Assembly (NCBI RefSeq): GCF_029968035.1
Contig: NZ_JASCIQ010000050.1
Location: 1 to 57,420 of the forward strand
DNA length: 57,420 nt
Direction: 5' to 3'
From: Streptomyces cavernicola
GTDB taxonomy: Bacteria; Actinomycetota; Actinomycetes; Streptomycetales; Streptomycetaceae
Shown here: piece by piece, positions 8,701 through 16,874 of the stretch
How the letters are laid out: each line of letters begins with the position of its first letter
How positions within the stretch are numbered: the first letter of the stretch is position 1
Made by a program: the position numbers and the translations under genes
Notes under the pieces: generated by a model
The model's database searches: none
The model's input: the letters and a program-made list of their open reading frames with translations, nothing else
What the model was told of the DNA's origin: nothing

Positions 8701-9300
8701 CTACCGGGACTCCCGCGGCTCCCGCCACATCGGGAACATGCGTGGCCCGTCCGGGAGTTGGACCGGCTCACCTCTGGGGGCGAAGCCCAGCCGTTCGTAG
8801 AGCCCTCTGCTGCGCTCGCTGCTCGCCTCCAGGTACGCGGGCATGCCGGTGCGGTCGCAGCGCTCCAGTACCGAGGTGATCAGTGCCGTGCCGAGCCCCT
8901 CGCCCTGCCGCTCCGGGGTCGCCGCGATCAGGAGCAGGTAGTGGTGCGCCCGGTCGTGCGGGTGGACGGCGCCGGTCAATCTGCCGACCAGCTCGGCCCG
9001 TTCGTTCTCCGGGTCGGCGATCTCCCGCATGCGCGCCGGGGTGTCGTCCTCCTCTTCCGCCTCTCCCGCCGGCACATGGAGCCAGAGCGCGGCCGCGGCC
9101 CCGTCCTCCGTGACGTCGACCCAGCCCTCGCTCAGCGCCACGTCCAGGAAGACCCCCATGAACACGCCGTGCACCTTGCGGCGGTGCGCCTCGTCGGGGA
9201 AGACCCAACTGCTCACCGGGTCGTACTGGAACACGTCGTCGAGCAACCGCACCAGGTGTTCCCTGTCGCCCTCGCCCGCCCTGCGCATCGCCACGCCCAT
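8701..9300 (-). CDS. GNAT-family N-acetyltransferase
   Basis: This 199-aa protein starts at ATG 9300 with GGGGGAG about 10 nt upstream. The acetyl-CoA-binding motif A is clear: LLLIAATPERQGEGLGTALI (Q/R-x-x-G-x-G/A variant, residues about 125-143), followed by motif B (PAYLEASSERSRGLYERLGF). The N-terminal half (VRLLDDVFQYDPVSSWVFPD) resembles the subgroup of stand-alone Streptomyces GNAT proteins of about 200 residues. The acceptor is unknown. Long upstream open frames on this strand come from the 27-bp repeat array and are not counted as coding. Confidence 0.85.
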   Translation of the reverse strand: MGVAMRRAGEGDREHLVRLLDDVFQYDPVSSWVFPDEAHRRKVHGVFMGVFLDVALSEGWVDVTEDGAAAALWLHVPAGEAEEEDDTPARMREIADPENERAELVGRLTGAVHPHDRAHHYLLLIAATPERQGEGLGTALITSVLERCDRTGMPAYLEASSERSRGLYERLGFAPRGEPVQLPDGPRMFPMWREPRESR

Positions 9301-9481
9301 CCGCTCCACTCCCCCATCTTCCGCTGCCCATCGAGCCGTTGCAGCGTAGACACCGCTCCCGGGTGACGGGCCGAGCAGCCGACACTCTGGCGCGAACCGA
9401 CCGGGTCGGGTTCGCGGGGGGGGTGGGTGGGGCCCCTTGCGGACGGGCGCGGGAGCCCGGCGGGCGGGCTCGGCTGTCGGG

Positions 9482-9589
9482 CCCCTGCGGGCGGGCGCGC
9501 CCATTGGGTCTTTGCGGGCGGGCGCGCGCATCGGACCCCTGTGGGTGGGCGCGCGCATTGGACCTCTGCGGGCGGGCGGCCGTGGGCGA
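9482..9589. repeat. 27-bp tandem repeat, four copies
   Basis: Four imperfect copies of a 27-bp unit start at 9482, 9509, 9536 and 9563 (core TGCGGGCGGGCGCGCGCAT); weaker copies extend left to about 9430. The unit length is a multiple of three, so several reading frames on both strands stay open and read as 9-residue repeats. It lies between the GNAT gene and the polyprenyl synthase gene. Confidence 0.85.
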
Positions 9590-9737
9590 GCCGGGCGAGG
9601 GCGCGCGCTTCCGCCGGGCGTACGCCGACCGCTTCTCGGCGACGCTCACTCACCCCCTCCCCCGGCGCACCGGGTGCTGCTCACCTCACCGCGCCCCGCC
9701 TCCGAGCTCTCACCCCGGCGCGCCCACCTCCCGGCAC

Positions 9738-9878
9738 TCATCTCACTTCGCCCACCTCCCAGTTCGCCTCCACCGCCTTCACCTCCGGCACGTCTCCCTC
9801 CACCGCATATCCCTCCAGCGCCTCTCCCTCCACCGCGTCCGCCTCCCGGACTCGCCTCCTCCGTACGCGGGGACGCAC
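9738..9878 (-). repeat. 30-bp imperfect repeat downstream of the polyprenyl synthase gene
   Basis: CCTCCACCGC recurs at 9767, 9797 and 9827, exactly 30 bp apart, and a 14-mer is identical at 9793 and 9823. On the minus strand the tract is purine-rich (GGTGGAGGGA). It could encode a 46-residue acidic peptide from GTG 9878 with 10-residue periodicity (Ala-Val-Glu). There is no ribosome binding site, so it is recorded as a repeat and not as a gene. Confidence 0.6.
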
Positions 9879-9882
9879 CCGC

Positions 9883-11025
9883 TCAGAATGAGCGCCGCGT
9901 CACGAACTCCGCGAGGGCCAGGAGGCCGCCCGCCGCCTCCGGGTCCGGGACCGCGCGGGAGAGTTGGGCCACCGCCTTGGCCATCCGGTCCGCCGCCTGC
10001 GCCTGAGCCCAGTCACGGCCGCCCGCGCGGTCGATCGCGTCCGCGGCCTTGCCGACGTCGGCCGGGCCCAACCTCGGGTACAGCTCGGCCAGTTCCTCAC
10101 CGGCCGCCGTGCCCGAGGTGAGCGCGGCCACCACCGGCAGCGACTTCTTGCCGGCCAGCAGATCCGCGCCGACGGGCTTGCCCGTACGAGCCGGGTCGCC
10201 CCAGATCCCGATGACGTCGTCGATCAGCTGGAACGCCAGCCCCGCCTCTCTGCCGAAGGCGTCCATCGCCTCCACCTCGTCGAACCCCGCACCCGCGTAC
10301 AGCGCACCCAGTGCACAGGCGCATCCGAGCAGCGCGCCCGTCTTCGCCTCCGCCACGCCCAGGCACTCGTCGAGCGTGACCTGGTCGCAGGACCGCTCTT
10401 CGAGGGCCGTGTCCACGTGCTGGCCCTCGCAGAGCTCCATCACGCACGAGGCGACCCAGGCGGCCGCGCGTCCCGCAGCGGGATGCTGATCGTCCGCGAG
10501 CACCCGCAGGGCCAGCGCCTGCAGGGCGTCACCGGCGAGGATCGCGTCGGCGTCGCCGAACACCGTCCACGCGGTGGGGCGATGTCTGCGCGTGCTGTCA
10601 CGGTCGATGACGTCGTCGTGCAGAAGCGTGAAGTTGTGGACCAACTCCACTGCCGCGGCCCCCTTCACGGCCGCCGTGGGCGATCCGCCGAGGGCGCGCG
10701 CCGCCGCGAGGACGAGCCCCGGCCGGATCGCCTTGCCGCTCTGCCCGGACGCGGGCCGCCCGTCTGCGTACTCCCAGCCGAAGTGGTACGCGACGACCCG
10801 CCGCATCGTCCCGGGCAGCGAGTCGACCGCTCTGCGCAGCTCCGGCTCGACGGCCTCCCGGGTGCGGTCGAGCAGCGCCGCCGCTTCCTGACTCCCGGCC
10901 CCCAGGTCTGCCTCCGCACCCGCGGCCCGCCCGTCGTGCACGGCCCCGCGGGCCTGAGGGACGGCGCCCCGCATGTCGCCGACGGTGTGGGGTGCCTCGC
11001 CCACCGCCAGCAGACGCTCGCTCAC
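9883..11025 (-). CDS. Polyprenyl (isoprenoid) diphosphate synthase, probable encapsulin cargo
   Basis: This 380-aa protein begins at GTG 11025, overlapping the stop of the upstream encapsulin gene (GTGA). The first aspartate-rich motif is HDDVIDRD (residues about 140) and the second is LIDDVIGIWGD. Substrate-binding GKAIRPGLVL and AEAKTGALLGCACALGALYAG are also present, so the trans-prenyltransferase chemistry (IPP plus allylic diphosphate) is well supported. A Phe sits five residues before the first motif, a chain-length-determining position. The first roughly 45 residues (rich in Gly, Ala and Pro) precede the catalytic fold and look disordered. Family 2B encapsulins are known to pair with polyprenyl transferases whose disordered N-termini mediate loading, so this is the likely cargo. 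Confidence 0.92.
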   Translation of the reverse strand: MSERLLAVGEAPHTVGDMRGAVPQARGAVHDGRAAGAEADLGAGSQEAAALLDRTREAVEPELRRAVDSLPGTMRRVVAYHFGWEYADGRPASGQSGKAIRPGLVLAAARALGGSPTAAVKGAAAVELVHNFTLLHDDVIDRDSTRRHRPTAWTVFGDADAILAGDALQALALRVLADDQHPAAGRAAAWVASCVMELCEGQHVDTALEERSCDQVTLDECLGVAEAKTGALLGCACALGALYAGAGFDEVEAMDAFGREAGLAFQLIDDVIGIWGDPARTGKPVGADLLAGKKSLPVVAALTSGTAAGEELAELYPRLGPADVGKAADAIDRAGGRDWAQAQAADRMAKAVAQLSRAVPDPEAAGGLLALAEFVTRRSF

Positions 11026-12428
11026 TGCCGGCGTCCGATCTCGACGTTCTCCAGGACCCCCAGCGCATCGGGCACCAGGACCGCCGCGGAGTAGTAGGCC
11101 GTCACCAGATACGACATGATCGCCTGCTCGTCGATGCCCATGAACCGCACCGAGAGGCCCGGCTCGACCTCGTCCGGGATGCCGGACTGCCGAAGCCCGA
11201 CGACGCCCGCGTCGTCCTCGCCCGTACGCATGCAGATGATCGAGGTCGTACGGGCCTCGCTGATCGGGATCTTGTTGCACGGGAAGATCGGCACCCCGCG
11301 CCAGGAGGGCACCGCCTCGCCCTCCACCTCCACGCTCTCCGGGTACAGGCCGCGCCTGTTGCACTCCCGGCCGAAGGCGGCGATCGCGCGCGGGTGGGCG
11401 AGGAACAGCTTCGATCCGCGCCTGCGGCTCAGCAGCTCGTCCATGTCGTCCGGGCTCGGCGCGCCGTCGTGGGGCTGCAGCCGCTCGTCGTACTCGCAGT
11501 TGTTGAGGAGGCCGAACTCGCTGTGGTTGACCAGCTCGTGCTCCTGGCGCTCCCGCAACGCCTCCACCGTGAGCCGCAGCTGCTGCTCGGTCTGGTTCAT
11601 CGGCTGGTTGTAGAGGTCCGCCACGCGCGTGTGGACGCGCAACACGGTCTGGGCGACGCTCAGTTCGTACTCGCGCGGGGCCGGTTCGTAGTCCACGAAC
11701 GTGCTCGGGATGACCGGCTCGCCGACATGGCCCGCCGAGAGGTCGATCTCCCTCTCGCCGTACTTGTTGGTGCGCTGCTGCGGGATGGCCTGCACGCGCG
11801 CGAGGTGGGCGCGCAGCGACTCAGCACGCTCCGCGACCGCCTCGAACTCCCGCCGGGGCAGGACGAGGACGGTGCAGCTCGTCACCGCCCGTGTCGTGTA
11901 CTCCCAGATCGCCTCCGGGTCGATCACACACGCATCGCCGAAATACGCACCGTCGGCGAGGACGTCGAGCACCGCGTCGTCGCCGTACGGCCCCGTGCCC
12001 AGTTTCTCGACGCGGCCGTGGGCCAGCAGATGGACGCCGTCGACCTGGCTGCCGAACGAGGCGAGGGTCTCGCCCGGCGCGAACTCCCGCTGCTCGCACC
12101 GGCGGGCCAGCTCGCCGAGCACCTCCTGGTCCTCGTACGCACGCAGCGCGGGCAGCTCGCCCAGCTCGGCGGGGATCACCTGCACCTGGTCCCCGGTCTT
12201 GACGAAGGTGACCCGGCCGTCACCGACCGCGTAGCTCAACCGACGGTTCACACGGTACGTACCGCCCTGCACCTGCACCCAGGGCAAGCGCCTGAGGAGC
12301 CAGCGCGAGCTGATCTCCTGCATCTGGGGGATCGACTTCGTGGTCGTGGCCAGATTCCGCGCGGCGCCGGTGGCCAGACTCTGTTGAGCCCTGACCTCTT
12401 CCGCGCGGATCTCTTCGCCTACCGACAT
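11022..12428 (-). CDS. Family 2B encapsulin shell protein with cyclic-nucleotide-binding domain (EshA-like)
   Basis: This 468-aa protein has the EshA/SrpI-like layout: an N-terminal arm, a cyclic-nucleotide-binding domain inserted at about residues 95-210 (VLGELARRCEQREFAPGETL, then GVHLLAHGRVEKLG and AYFGDACVIDPEAIWEYTTRA), and a HK97-type shell domain (SVAQTVLRVHTRVADLYNQPMN, then FLAHPRAIAAFGRECNRRGL, then RTTSIICMRTGEDDAGVVGLRQ). The cNMP pocket is degenerate: Gly-Asp replaces Gly-Glu and about four residues are inserted before the Arg. EshA homologues form nanocompartments in Streptomyces. A GAGAGGG site precedes ATG 12428. It is the first gene of a coupled pair with the polyprenyl synthase. 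Confidence 0.9.
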   Translation of the reverse strand: MSVGEEIRAEEVRAQQSLATGAARNLATTTKSIPQMQEISSRWLLRRLPWVQVQGGTYRVNRRLSYAVGDGRVTFVKTGDQVQVIPAELGELPALRAYEDQEVLGELARRCEQREFAPGETLASFGSQVDGVHLLAHGRVEKLGTGPYGDDAVLDVLADGAYFGDACVIDPEAIWEYTTRAVTSCTVLVLPRREFEAVAERAESLRAHLARVQAIPQQRTNKYGEREIDLSAGHVGEPVIPSTFVDYEPAPREYELSVAQTVLRVHTRVADLYNQPMNQTEQQLRLTVEALRERQEHELVNHSEFGLLNNCEYDERLQPHDGAPSPDDMDELLSRRRGSKLFLAHPRAIAAFGRECNRRGLYPESVEVEGEAVPSWRGVPIFPCNKIPISEARTTSIICMRTGEDDAGVVGLRQSGIPDEVEPGLSVRFMGIDEQAIMSYLVTAYYSAAVLVPDALGVLENVEIGRRQ

Positions 12429-12719
12429 GTTGTGCCCTCTCCATCAGTCGTGGCCCTGCACCGGGCAGGTGTCCGGCTCGATCAACCACCTTTCCATCAC
12501 GGAGAGTTGCAACGCCATCACACAAACGAGCGGGAATGGATCACCCATCGGCTGGGCACGTGCAGGAAATCCCCCATTCCGCTTGGGCGTTGGGCCGCGC
12601 TCGGCCGGACCCGGGCAGGCGCAGGGCAGGCGAGGGGAACTCGAAGATCGCGCCGCCCGTTCAACTCCACGGAACCGAGCCCACGCCGGAACCACCGGCA
12701 CCACGACAGGAGACGAGCC

Positions 12720-12953
12720 ATGGCAGGCTTCCTGGACCGCGCCAAGGAGCAGGCGCAGCGCGGCATCACACAGGGCAAGCAGAAGCTCGACGAGGCCCAG
12801 GCGCAGCGAGCCGGCGGGGACCTCCTGAAGAAGCTGGGCGCCGCCTACTACGCGGAGCGGAACGGCACGGGCGACCCCCGGGCGACGCTGCAGGCCCTGC
12901 AGGCAGTGGAGACGCACATCGCGACGCACGGCGACGGCATCCTCCGCAGCTGA
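12720..12953 (+). CDS. Small conserved hypothetical protein
   Basis: This 77-aa protein starts at ATG 12720 with AGGAGA 7 nt upstream. The N-terminal half is an amphipathic, charged Gln/Lys/Glu helix (FLDRAKEQAQRGITQGKQKL), followed by GDLLKKLGAAYYAERNG. There are no membrane segments or cysteines. I recognise the type as a small protein common in Streptomyces but without known function. It is divergent from the encapsulin gene across a 291-bp intergenic region (12429-12719) that must hold both promoters; I see no clear operator there. Confidence 0.7.
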   Translation: MAGFLDRAKEQAQRGITQGKQKLDEAQAQRAGGDLLKKLGAAYYAERNGTGDPRATLQALQAVETHIATHGDGILRS

Positions 12954-13163
12954 CCCCTGCCCGACCGACCGCCCCGGCCCGCCCGACGTGCCCGGCCCGT
13001 GCAATCGGCGCGACCGGCCTGACCGGCACGACCGGTGTCCGGATCAAGTCGCACGCCACGTCGAAAGTGCTCGAACTACTGGCCCCCGTACCGACGTTCC
13101 GGTACAAGCGGGACAACAGGCGGTGCGCATTCGGCCGCCGCCGCGGCCCAAGACGGAGGAGTC

Positions 13164-13754
13164 ATGTCCGACCCCATGTCCGCGGGAACCCTCGTCGACG
13201 CGCTCAAGGACGAAGGGCTCACAGTCGTCGAAGTGCGCGAGTGGCGCACCCACAACCGCAACCACAAAGGGCCGTGGGGTCAGGTCCACGGCGTGATGAT
13301 CCATCACACCGTCACCACCGGCAGCGCCGAGACCGTCCGCCTCTGCTACGACGGCCACGCCTCGCTGCCCGGCCCGCTCTGCCACGGCGTGATCACCAAG
13401 GACGGCAGAGTCCACCTGGTGGGCAACGGCCGCGCCAACCACGCCGGCCTCGGCGACGACGAAGTGCTGCGCGCCGTCATCGCCGAACGTCGCCTGCCGC
13501 ACGACAACGAGGCGAACACCGACGGCAACCGCCACTTCTACGGCTTCGAGTGCGAGAACCGCGGCGACGGCGAGGACCCCTGGCCGAAGGCCCAACTGGA
13601 AGCCATCGAGAAGGCAGCCGCAGCGATCTGCCGCCACTACGGCTGGAACGAACGGTCCGTGATCGGACACCTGGAGTGGCAGCCGGGCAAGGTCGACCCG
13701 CGTGGCTTCGACATGGACACCATGCGGCAGCGCATCGCCGAACGCCTCAAATAA
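13164..13754 (+). CDS. N-acetylmuramoyl-L-alanine amidase (amidase_2/PGRP type)
   Basis: This 196-aa protein starts at ATG 13164 with GGAGGA 5-6 nt upstream. Zinc ligands expected for the amidase_2/T7-lysozyme fold are present: His in VMIHHTVTTG (residues about 45-48), and the C-terminal His and Asp in VIGHLEWQPGKVDPRGFD (about 165-182). A central FYGFECENRGDGEDPWP segment also fits. It cleaves the lactyl-L-alanine bond of peptidoglycan. There is no signal peptide, so it resembles phage-endolysin-type amidases that need another exit route, or acts on recycled fragments. No other phage genes are nearby. Confidence 0.88.
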   Translation: MSDPMSAGTLVDALKDEGLTVVEVREWRTHNRNHKGPWGQVHGVMIHHTVTTGSAETVRLCYDGHASLPGPLCHGVITKDGRVHLVGNGRANHAGLGDDEVLRAVIAERRLPHDNEANTDGNRHFYGFECENRGDGEDPWPKAQLEAIEKAAAAICRHYGWNERSVIGHLEWQPGKVDPRGFDMDTMRQRIAERLK

Positions 13755-13811
13755 CCCACCACGCGCGCGTGGGAGCCGCCCGCACGCGAAACCACCCACC
13801 ACGCGCGCGTG
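13754..13811. repeat. Direct repeat of an 18-bp element containing a palindrome
   Basis: The sequence ACCCACCACGCGCGCGTG occurs at 13754-13771 and again at 13794-13811, 40 bp apart, spanning the gap between the amidase stop and the next GTG start. Each copy contains the self-complementary CACGCGCGCGTG. Each copy could form a short hairpin, or the pair could be a binding site. Confidence 0.7.
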
Positions 13812-13836
13812 CGTGCCCCGCGGCGACAATGGCGAA

Positions 13837-14829
13837 GTGAACGCTCCCGACCCAACCGACCCAACCGATCAGGCCGATCAGGCCGCCGGGACCGACCCGG
13901 CCGACCGAGCCGCCCTGGCCCGACTGCAGCCCCGACTCCCCTCCCCGCTGCAGTGCCTGGACGACGAGCGCTTCACCCGCCACGGCGTCCGCCTGCTCCT
14001 CAAGCGCGACGACCTGATCCACCCCGACCTGCCCGGCAACAAGTGGCGAAAGCTCGCCCCCAACCTGCAGGCCACCGCCGGACGCCCCGTCCTGACCTTC
14101 GGCGGGGCCTACTCCAACCACCTGCGCGCCACCGCCGCGGCGGGCCGCCTCCTCGGCTTCGCCACCGTCGGCGTCGTCCGGGGCGACGAGCTGGCCCACC
14201 GCCCCCTCAACCCGTCCCTCGCCCAGTGCATGGCCGACGGCATGCGGCTGCACTTCATCGACAGATCGATGTATCGCCGCACGAGCGAGCCGCAGGTGCT
14301 CGCCGACGTCCTCGCCACGGTCGGCGTCGACCCGCAGCAGGTCCACGTCGTCCCCGAGGGCGGCTCCAACTCCCTTGCCGTACAAGGCTGCACAGCGCTC
14401 GGCGCGGAGCTCCGGGACACCGCCGACGTGGCGGCCGTCGCCTGCGGCACCGGCGGCACCCTCGCCGGTCTGGCGGCAGGACTCGCCCCAGGTCAGCGGG
14501 CCATCGGCGTCTCCGTGCTGCGGGGCGGCTTCCTCACCGCGGAGGTGGAGCGGCTGCAGCGCGAGACGTTCGGCGCGCGCACCGGCGACTGGCGCCTTGA
14601 GGACCGCTTCCACTGCGGCGGATACGCCCGTACGAGCCCCGAACTCGACGCCTTCGCCGAGGACTTCGAGCAGCGCCACGGGCTGCCGCTGGAACGTCAC
14701 TATGTCGCCAAGTTGCTGTACGCCCTGAAAACCCTCACAGAAGAGGGGGCTTTTCCAGCCGGTACGCGGCTCGCCGCAGTGATCACCGGCCGTCCCTGGG
14801 AACCGGCTCAGCCGGCCTCCTCCCGATAG
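13837..14829 (+). CDS. PLP-dependent ACC deaminase/D-cysteine desulfhydrase family protein
   Basis: This 330-aa protein starts at GTG 13837. Fold-type II PLP enzyme features are visible: the Schiff-base lysine in LPGNKWRKL (residues about 65-73), the Asn/Ser cofactor-binding loop FGGAYSNHLRATAAAG, a Gly-rich phosphate-binding loop (ACGTGGTLAGLAAGL) and VVPEGGSNSLAVQGC. Family members either deaminate 1-aminocyclopropane-1-carboxylate or release sulfide from D-cysteine; residues seen here do not decide which. The N-terminal 25 residues are Asp/Pro/Thr-rich repeats (DPTDPTDQADQ). The 3' end overlaps the convergent antiporter gene by 22 bp. Confidence 0.85.
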   Translation: MNAPDPTDPTDQADQAAGTDPADRAALARLQPRLPSPLQCLDDERFTRHGVRLLLKRDDLIHPDLPGNKWRKLAPNLQATAGRPVLTFGGAYSNHLRATAAAGRLLGFATVGVVRGDELAHRPLNPSLAQCMADGMRLHFIDRSMYRRTSEPQVLADVLATVGVDPQQVHVVPEGGSNSLAVQGCTALGAELRDTADVAAVACGTGGTLAGLAAGLAPGQRAIGVSVLRGGFLTAEVERLQRETFGARTGDWRLEDRFHCGGYARTSPELDAFAEDFEQRHGLPLERHYVAKLLYALKTLTEEGAFPAGTRLAAVITGRPWEPAQPASSR

Positions 14830-16406
14830 GCGGCCGCCTCTTCGAGATCGAGGCGGCGCAGCAGCGTACGCAGCATCTCGTCGTCGATCCGCCGCTGGTC
14901 CCGCAGCTGCACGAAGACGGCGCGCTCGGCGGCGAGGGTCTCGCGGGAGAGCCTGCGGTAGGTGTCGTCCGCGGACTCCCCGGTGATCGGGTTGGCGGCG
15001 CCGAGCCGCTCCCACACGGCATTGCGGCGCCGCTCGAGGACCGTGCGCAGCCGGTCGGCGAGCGGCTGCGGAAGGGCGTTGCGCTCGTCCGCGAGCAGCT
15101 CCTCCAGGCGCTGCTCGGCCGCCCGTGAGGCCTCGCTCTGCGCCTGCGCCTCGGCGAGCGTCTCGGCCTGCTCGTCCCGCCCCGGCACCTTCAGGACGCG
15201 GATGAGGCCCGGCAGGGTGAGGCCCTGCACCACGAGCGTCCCGATGACCGTGGTGAACGTCAGGAACAGCACCAGGTTCCGGCCCGGAAACGGCTCCCCG
15301 TCGTCCAGCGTCAGCGGAACGGAGAACGCGATCGCGAGGGACACCACCCCGCGCATCCCGGCCCAGCCCACGATGAGCGGCCCGGTCCAGTCCTGGTCGC
15401 CCTCCCGTTCCCTGATCCGCGACGACAGCACGCGCGGCAGATAGGTGGCCGGATAGACCCACACGAACCGCGCCGCGATCACCACGAGGAACAGCGCCAC
15501 CGCGTACCAGAGCGCCTGCAGACCCTCGTACTCGCCGAGATCCCTGAGGACGACGGGGAGTTGAAGCCCGATGAGGGCGAAGACGGTGGACTCCAGGATG
15601 AACGCCACCATCTTCCAGACCGCCGCCTCCTGCAGCCTGGTCGCGAAGTCCACCTGCCAGGACTGGTGCCCCAGATAGAGCGCGACGACCACGACGGCGA
15701 GCACCCCGGACGCGTGCACCTCCTCGGCGGCCGCGTAGGCGACGAACGGGATGAGCAGCGACAGCGTGTTCTGCAGCAGCGCCTCTTTGAGGTGCGTGCG
15801 CAGCCAGTGCAGCGGGACCATCAGGACCAGGCCGACGCCCACACCGCCGAGCGCCGCGACGGCGAACTCCCCGACCCCGCCCGCCCAGCTGGCGCCCTCG
15901 CCGACCGCGGCGGCGAGGGCCACCTTGTAGGCGGTGATCGCGGTGGCGTCGTTCACCAGGGACTCGCCCTGCAGGATCGTGGTGATCCGCGAGGGCAGGC
16001 CGACGCGGCGCGCGATGGCCGTCGCGGCGACCGCGTCCGGCGGCGCGATCACCGCACCGAGCAGGAACGCGGCGGTCAACGGCAGGTCGGGCACGAGCAG
16101 ATGCACCACGTAGCCGACCACCAGCGTCGCGAACAGCACGTAACCGACCGACAGCAGCGCCACAGGACGCCAGTTGGCCCGCAGATCGAGGTACGAGCTC
16201 TCCACGCCCGCGGTGTAGAGCAGCGGCGGCAGCAGCAGCGGCAGCACGATCTGCGGGTCGAGTTCGTACTGCGGCACCCCCGGCACGTACGACACCGCGA
16301 GGCCGGCGGCGACGAGCAGCAGGGGCGCGGCGACCGGCGTGCGCCGGGCCGCCCCGGCCACCGCGGCACTGCCGGCGACCAACAACAGCAACGGCAAGAC
16401 ATGCAT
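14808..16406 (-). CDS. CPA1-family Na+/H+ antiporter
   Basis: This 532-aa integral membrane protein has about 12 hydrophobic segments over residues 1-410 and a cytoplasmic, charged tail of about 120 residues (EAQAQSEASRAAEQRLEELL), probably coiled coil. The exchanger core is recognised by GAVIAPPDAVAATAI and GESLVNDATAITAYKVAL, where Asp residues in the unwound helices carry cation and proton, and by WAGMRGVVSLAIAFSVPL. It exchanges cytoplasmic Na+ (or K+) for protons, for pH and salt homeostasis. It starts at ATG 16406 and converges on the PLP enzyme gene with a 22-bp overlap of coding ends. Confidence 0.92.
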   Translation of the reverse strand: MHVLPLLLLVAGSAAVAGAARRTPVAAPLLLVAAGLAVSYVPGVPQYELDPQIVLPLLLPPLLYTAGVESSYLDLRANWRPVALLSVGYVLFATLVVGYVVHLLVPDLPLTAAFLLGAVIAPPDAVAATAIARRVGLPSRITTILQGESLVNDATAITAYKVALAAAVGEGASWAGGVGEFAVAALGGVGVGLVLMVPLHWLRTHLKEALLQNTLSLLIPFVAYAAAEEVHASGVLAVVVVALYLGHQSWQVDFATRLQEAAVWKMVAFILESTVFALIGLQLPVVLRDLGEYEGLQALWYAVALFLVVIAARFVWVYPATYLPRVLSSRIREREGDQDWTGPLIVGWAGMRGVVSLAIAFSVPLTLDDGEPFPGRNLVLFLTFTTVIGTLVVQGLTLPGLIRVLKVPGRDEQAETLAEAQAQSEASRAAEQRLEELLADERNALPQPLADRLRTVLERRRNAVWERLGAANPITGESADDTYRRLSRETLAAERAVFVQLRDQRRIDDEMLRTLLRRLDLEEAAAYREEAG

Positions 16407-16466
16407 GACTCGGGCTCGTCCCCTTCGGCAGGTCCACTGTCAGAGGTGCGTCGTAACCTGGCCATC

Positions 16467-16727
16467 ATGAACGAGTGCCCGCACGTCCCCCTGCTGCCGC
16501 ACCCCGAGCCCGCGCCCCTCACCGACACCTGCCCCGAGTGCGAGGCCATCGGCAGTCACCCCGTGCAACTGCGCCTCTGCCTGACGTGCGGGCACGTGGG
16601 CTGCTGCGACTCTTCCCCGTTCCAGCACGCCTCGGCCCACTTCAAGGAGACCGGCCACCCGGTGATGCGCACGCTCGAAGAGGGCCAGAACTGGCGCTGG
16701 TGCTTCGAGGACGCCCTGATCGTCTGA
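16467..16727 (+). CDS. UBP-type zinc finger protein
   Basis: This 86-aa protein consists of one UBP/HUBP-type zinc finger: CPH near the start, CPECEAIG, LRLCLTCGHVGCCDSSPFQHA, then HFKETGHPVM and WRWCFED. In eukaryotes this domain binds the ubiquitin C-terminus. Bacterial stand-alone copies are widespread in actinobacteria and of unknown function, often next to antiporters or oxidoreductases. It is divergent from the Na+/H+ antiporter. TAACCT (16454-16459) lies 7 nt before the ATG with no Shine-Dalgarno, so translation is probably leaderless. Confidence 0.9.
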   Translation: MNECPHVPLLPHPEPAPLTDTCPECEAIGSHPVQLRLCLTCGHVGCCDSSPFQHASAHFKETGHPVMRTLEEGQNWRWCFEDALIV

Positions 16728-16859
16728 CGGCGACGGACAGTGACGAGCAGCGAGACGACTTCGGACGGTTCGACCGCCCGCCACCTGGGTACGTCAACCC
16801 GGCGCGCGCTCTTTCCAATTGGGACCGCGAAACCCCTAGCCACTGTCCGTACCCGTAGG

Positions 16860-16874
16860 CTTACTATGAGTAAA
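16860..16874. promoter_or_regulatory. Candidate BldD box upstream of ushX-sigH
   Basis: Within the 301-bp gap 16728-17028, CTTACTATGAGTAAA matches the BldD consensus (nTnACnC(A/T)GnGTnAn) at every fixed position but one (C to A); its core TTACT-ATG-AGTAA is a perfect inverted repeat. BldD repression of a sigH promoter is established in S. coelicolor. The box lies 155 bp upstream of the ushX start. Nothing else in this gap looks genic. Confidence 0.7.

Noticed and set aside
13164..13754. Prophage remnant based on the endolysin-type amidase
   Set aside because: No holin, structural, integrase or attachment-site sequences surround it; the neighbours are ordinary chromosomal genes.
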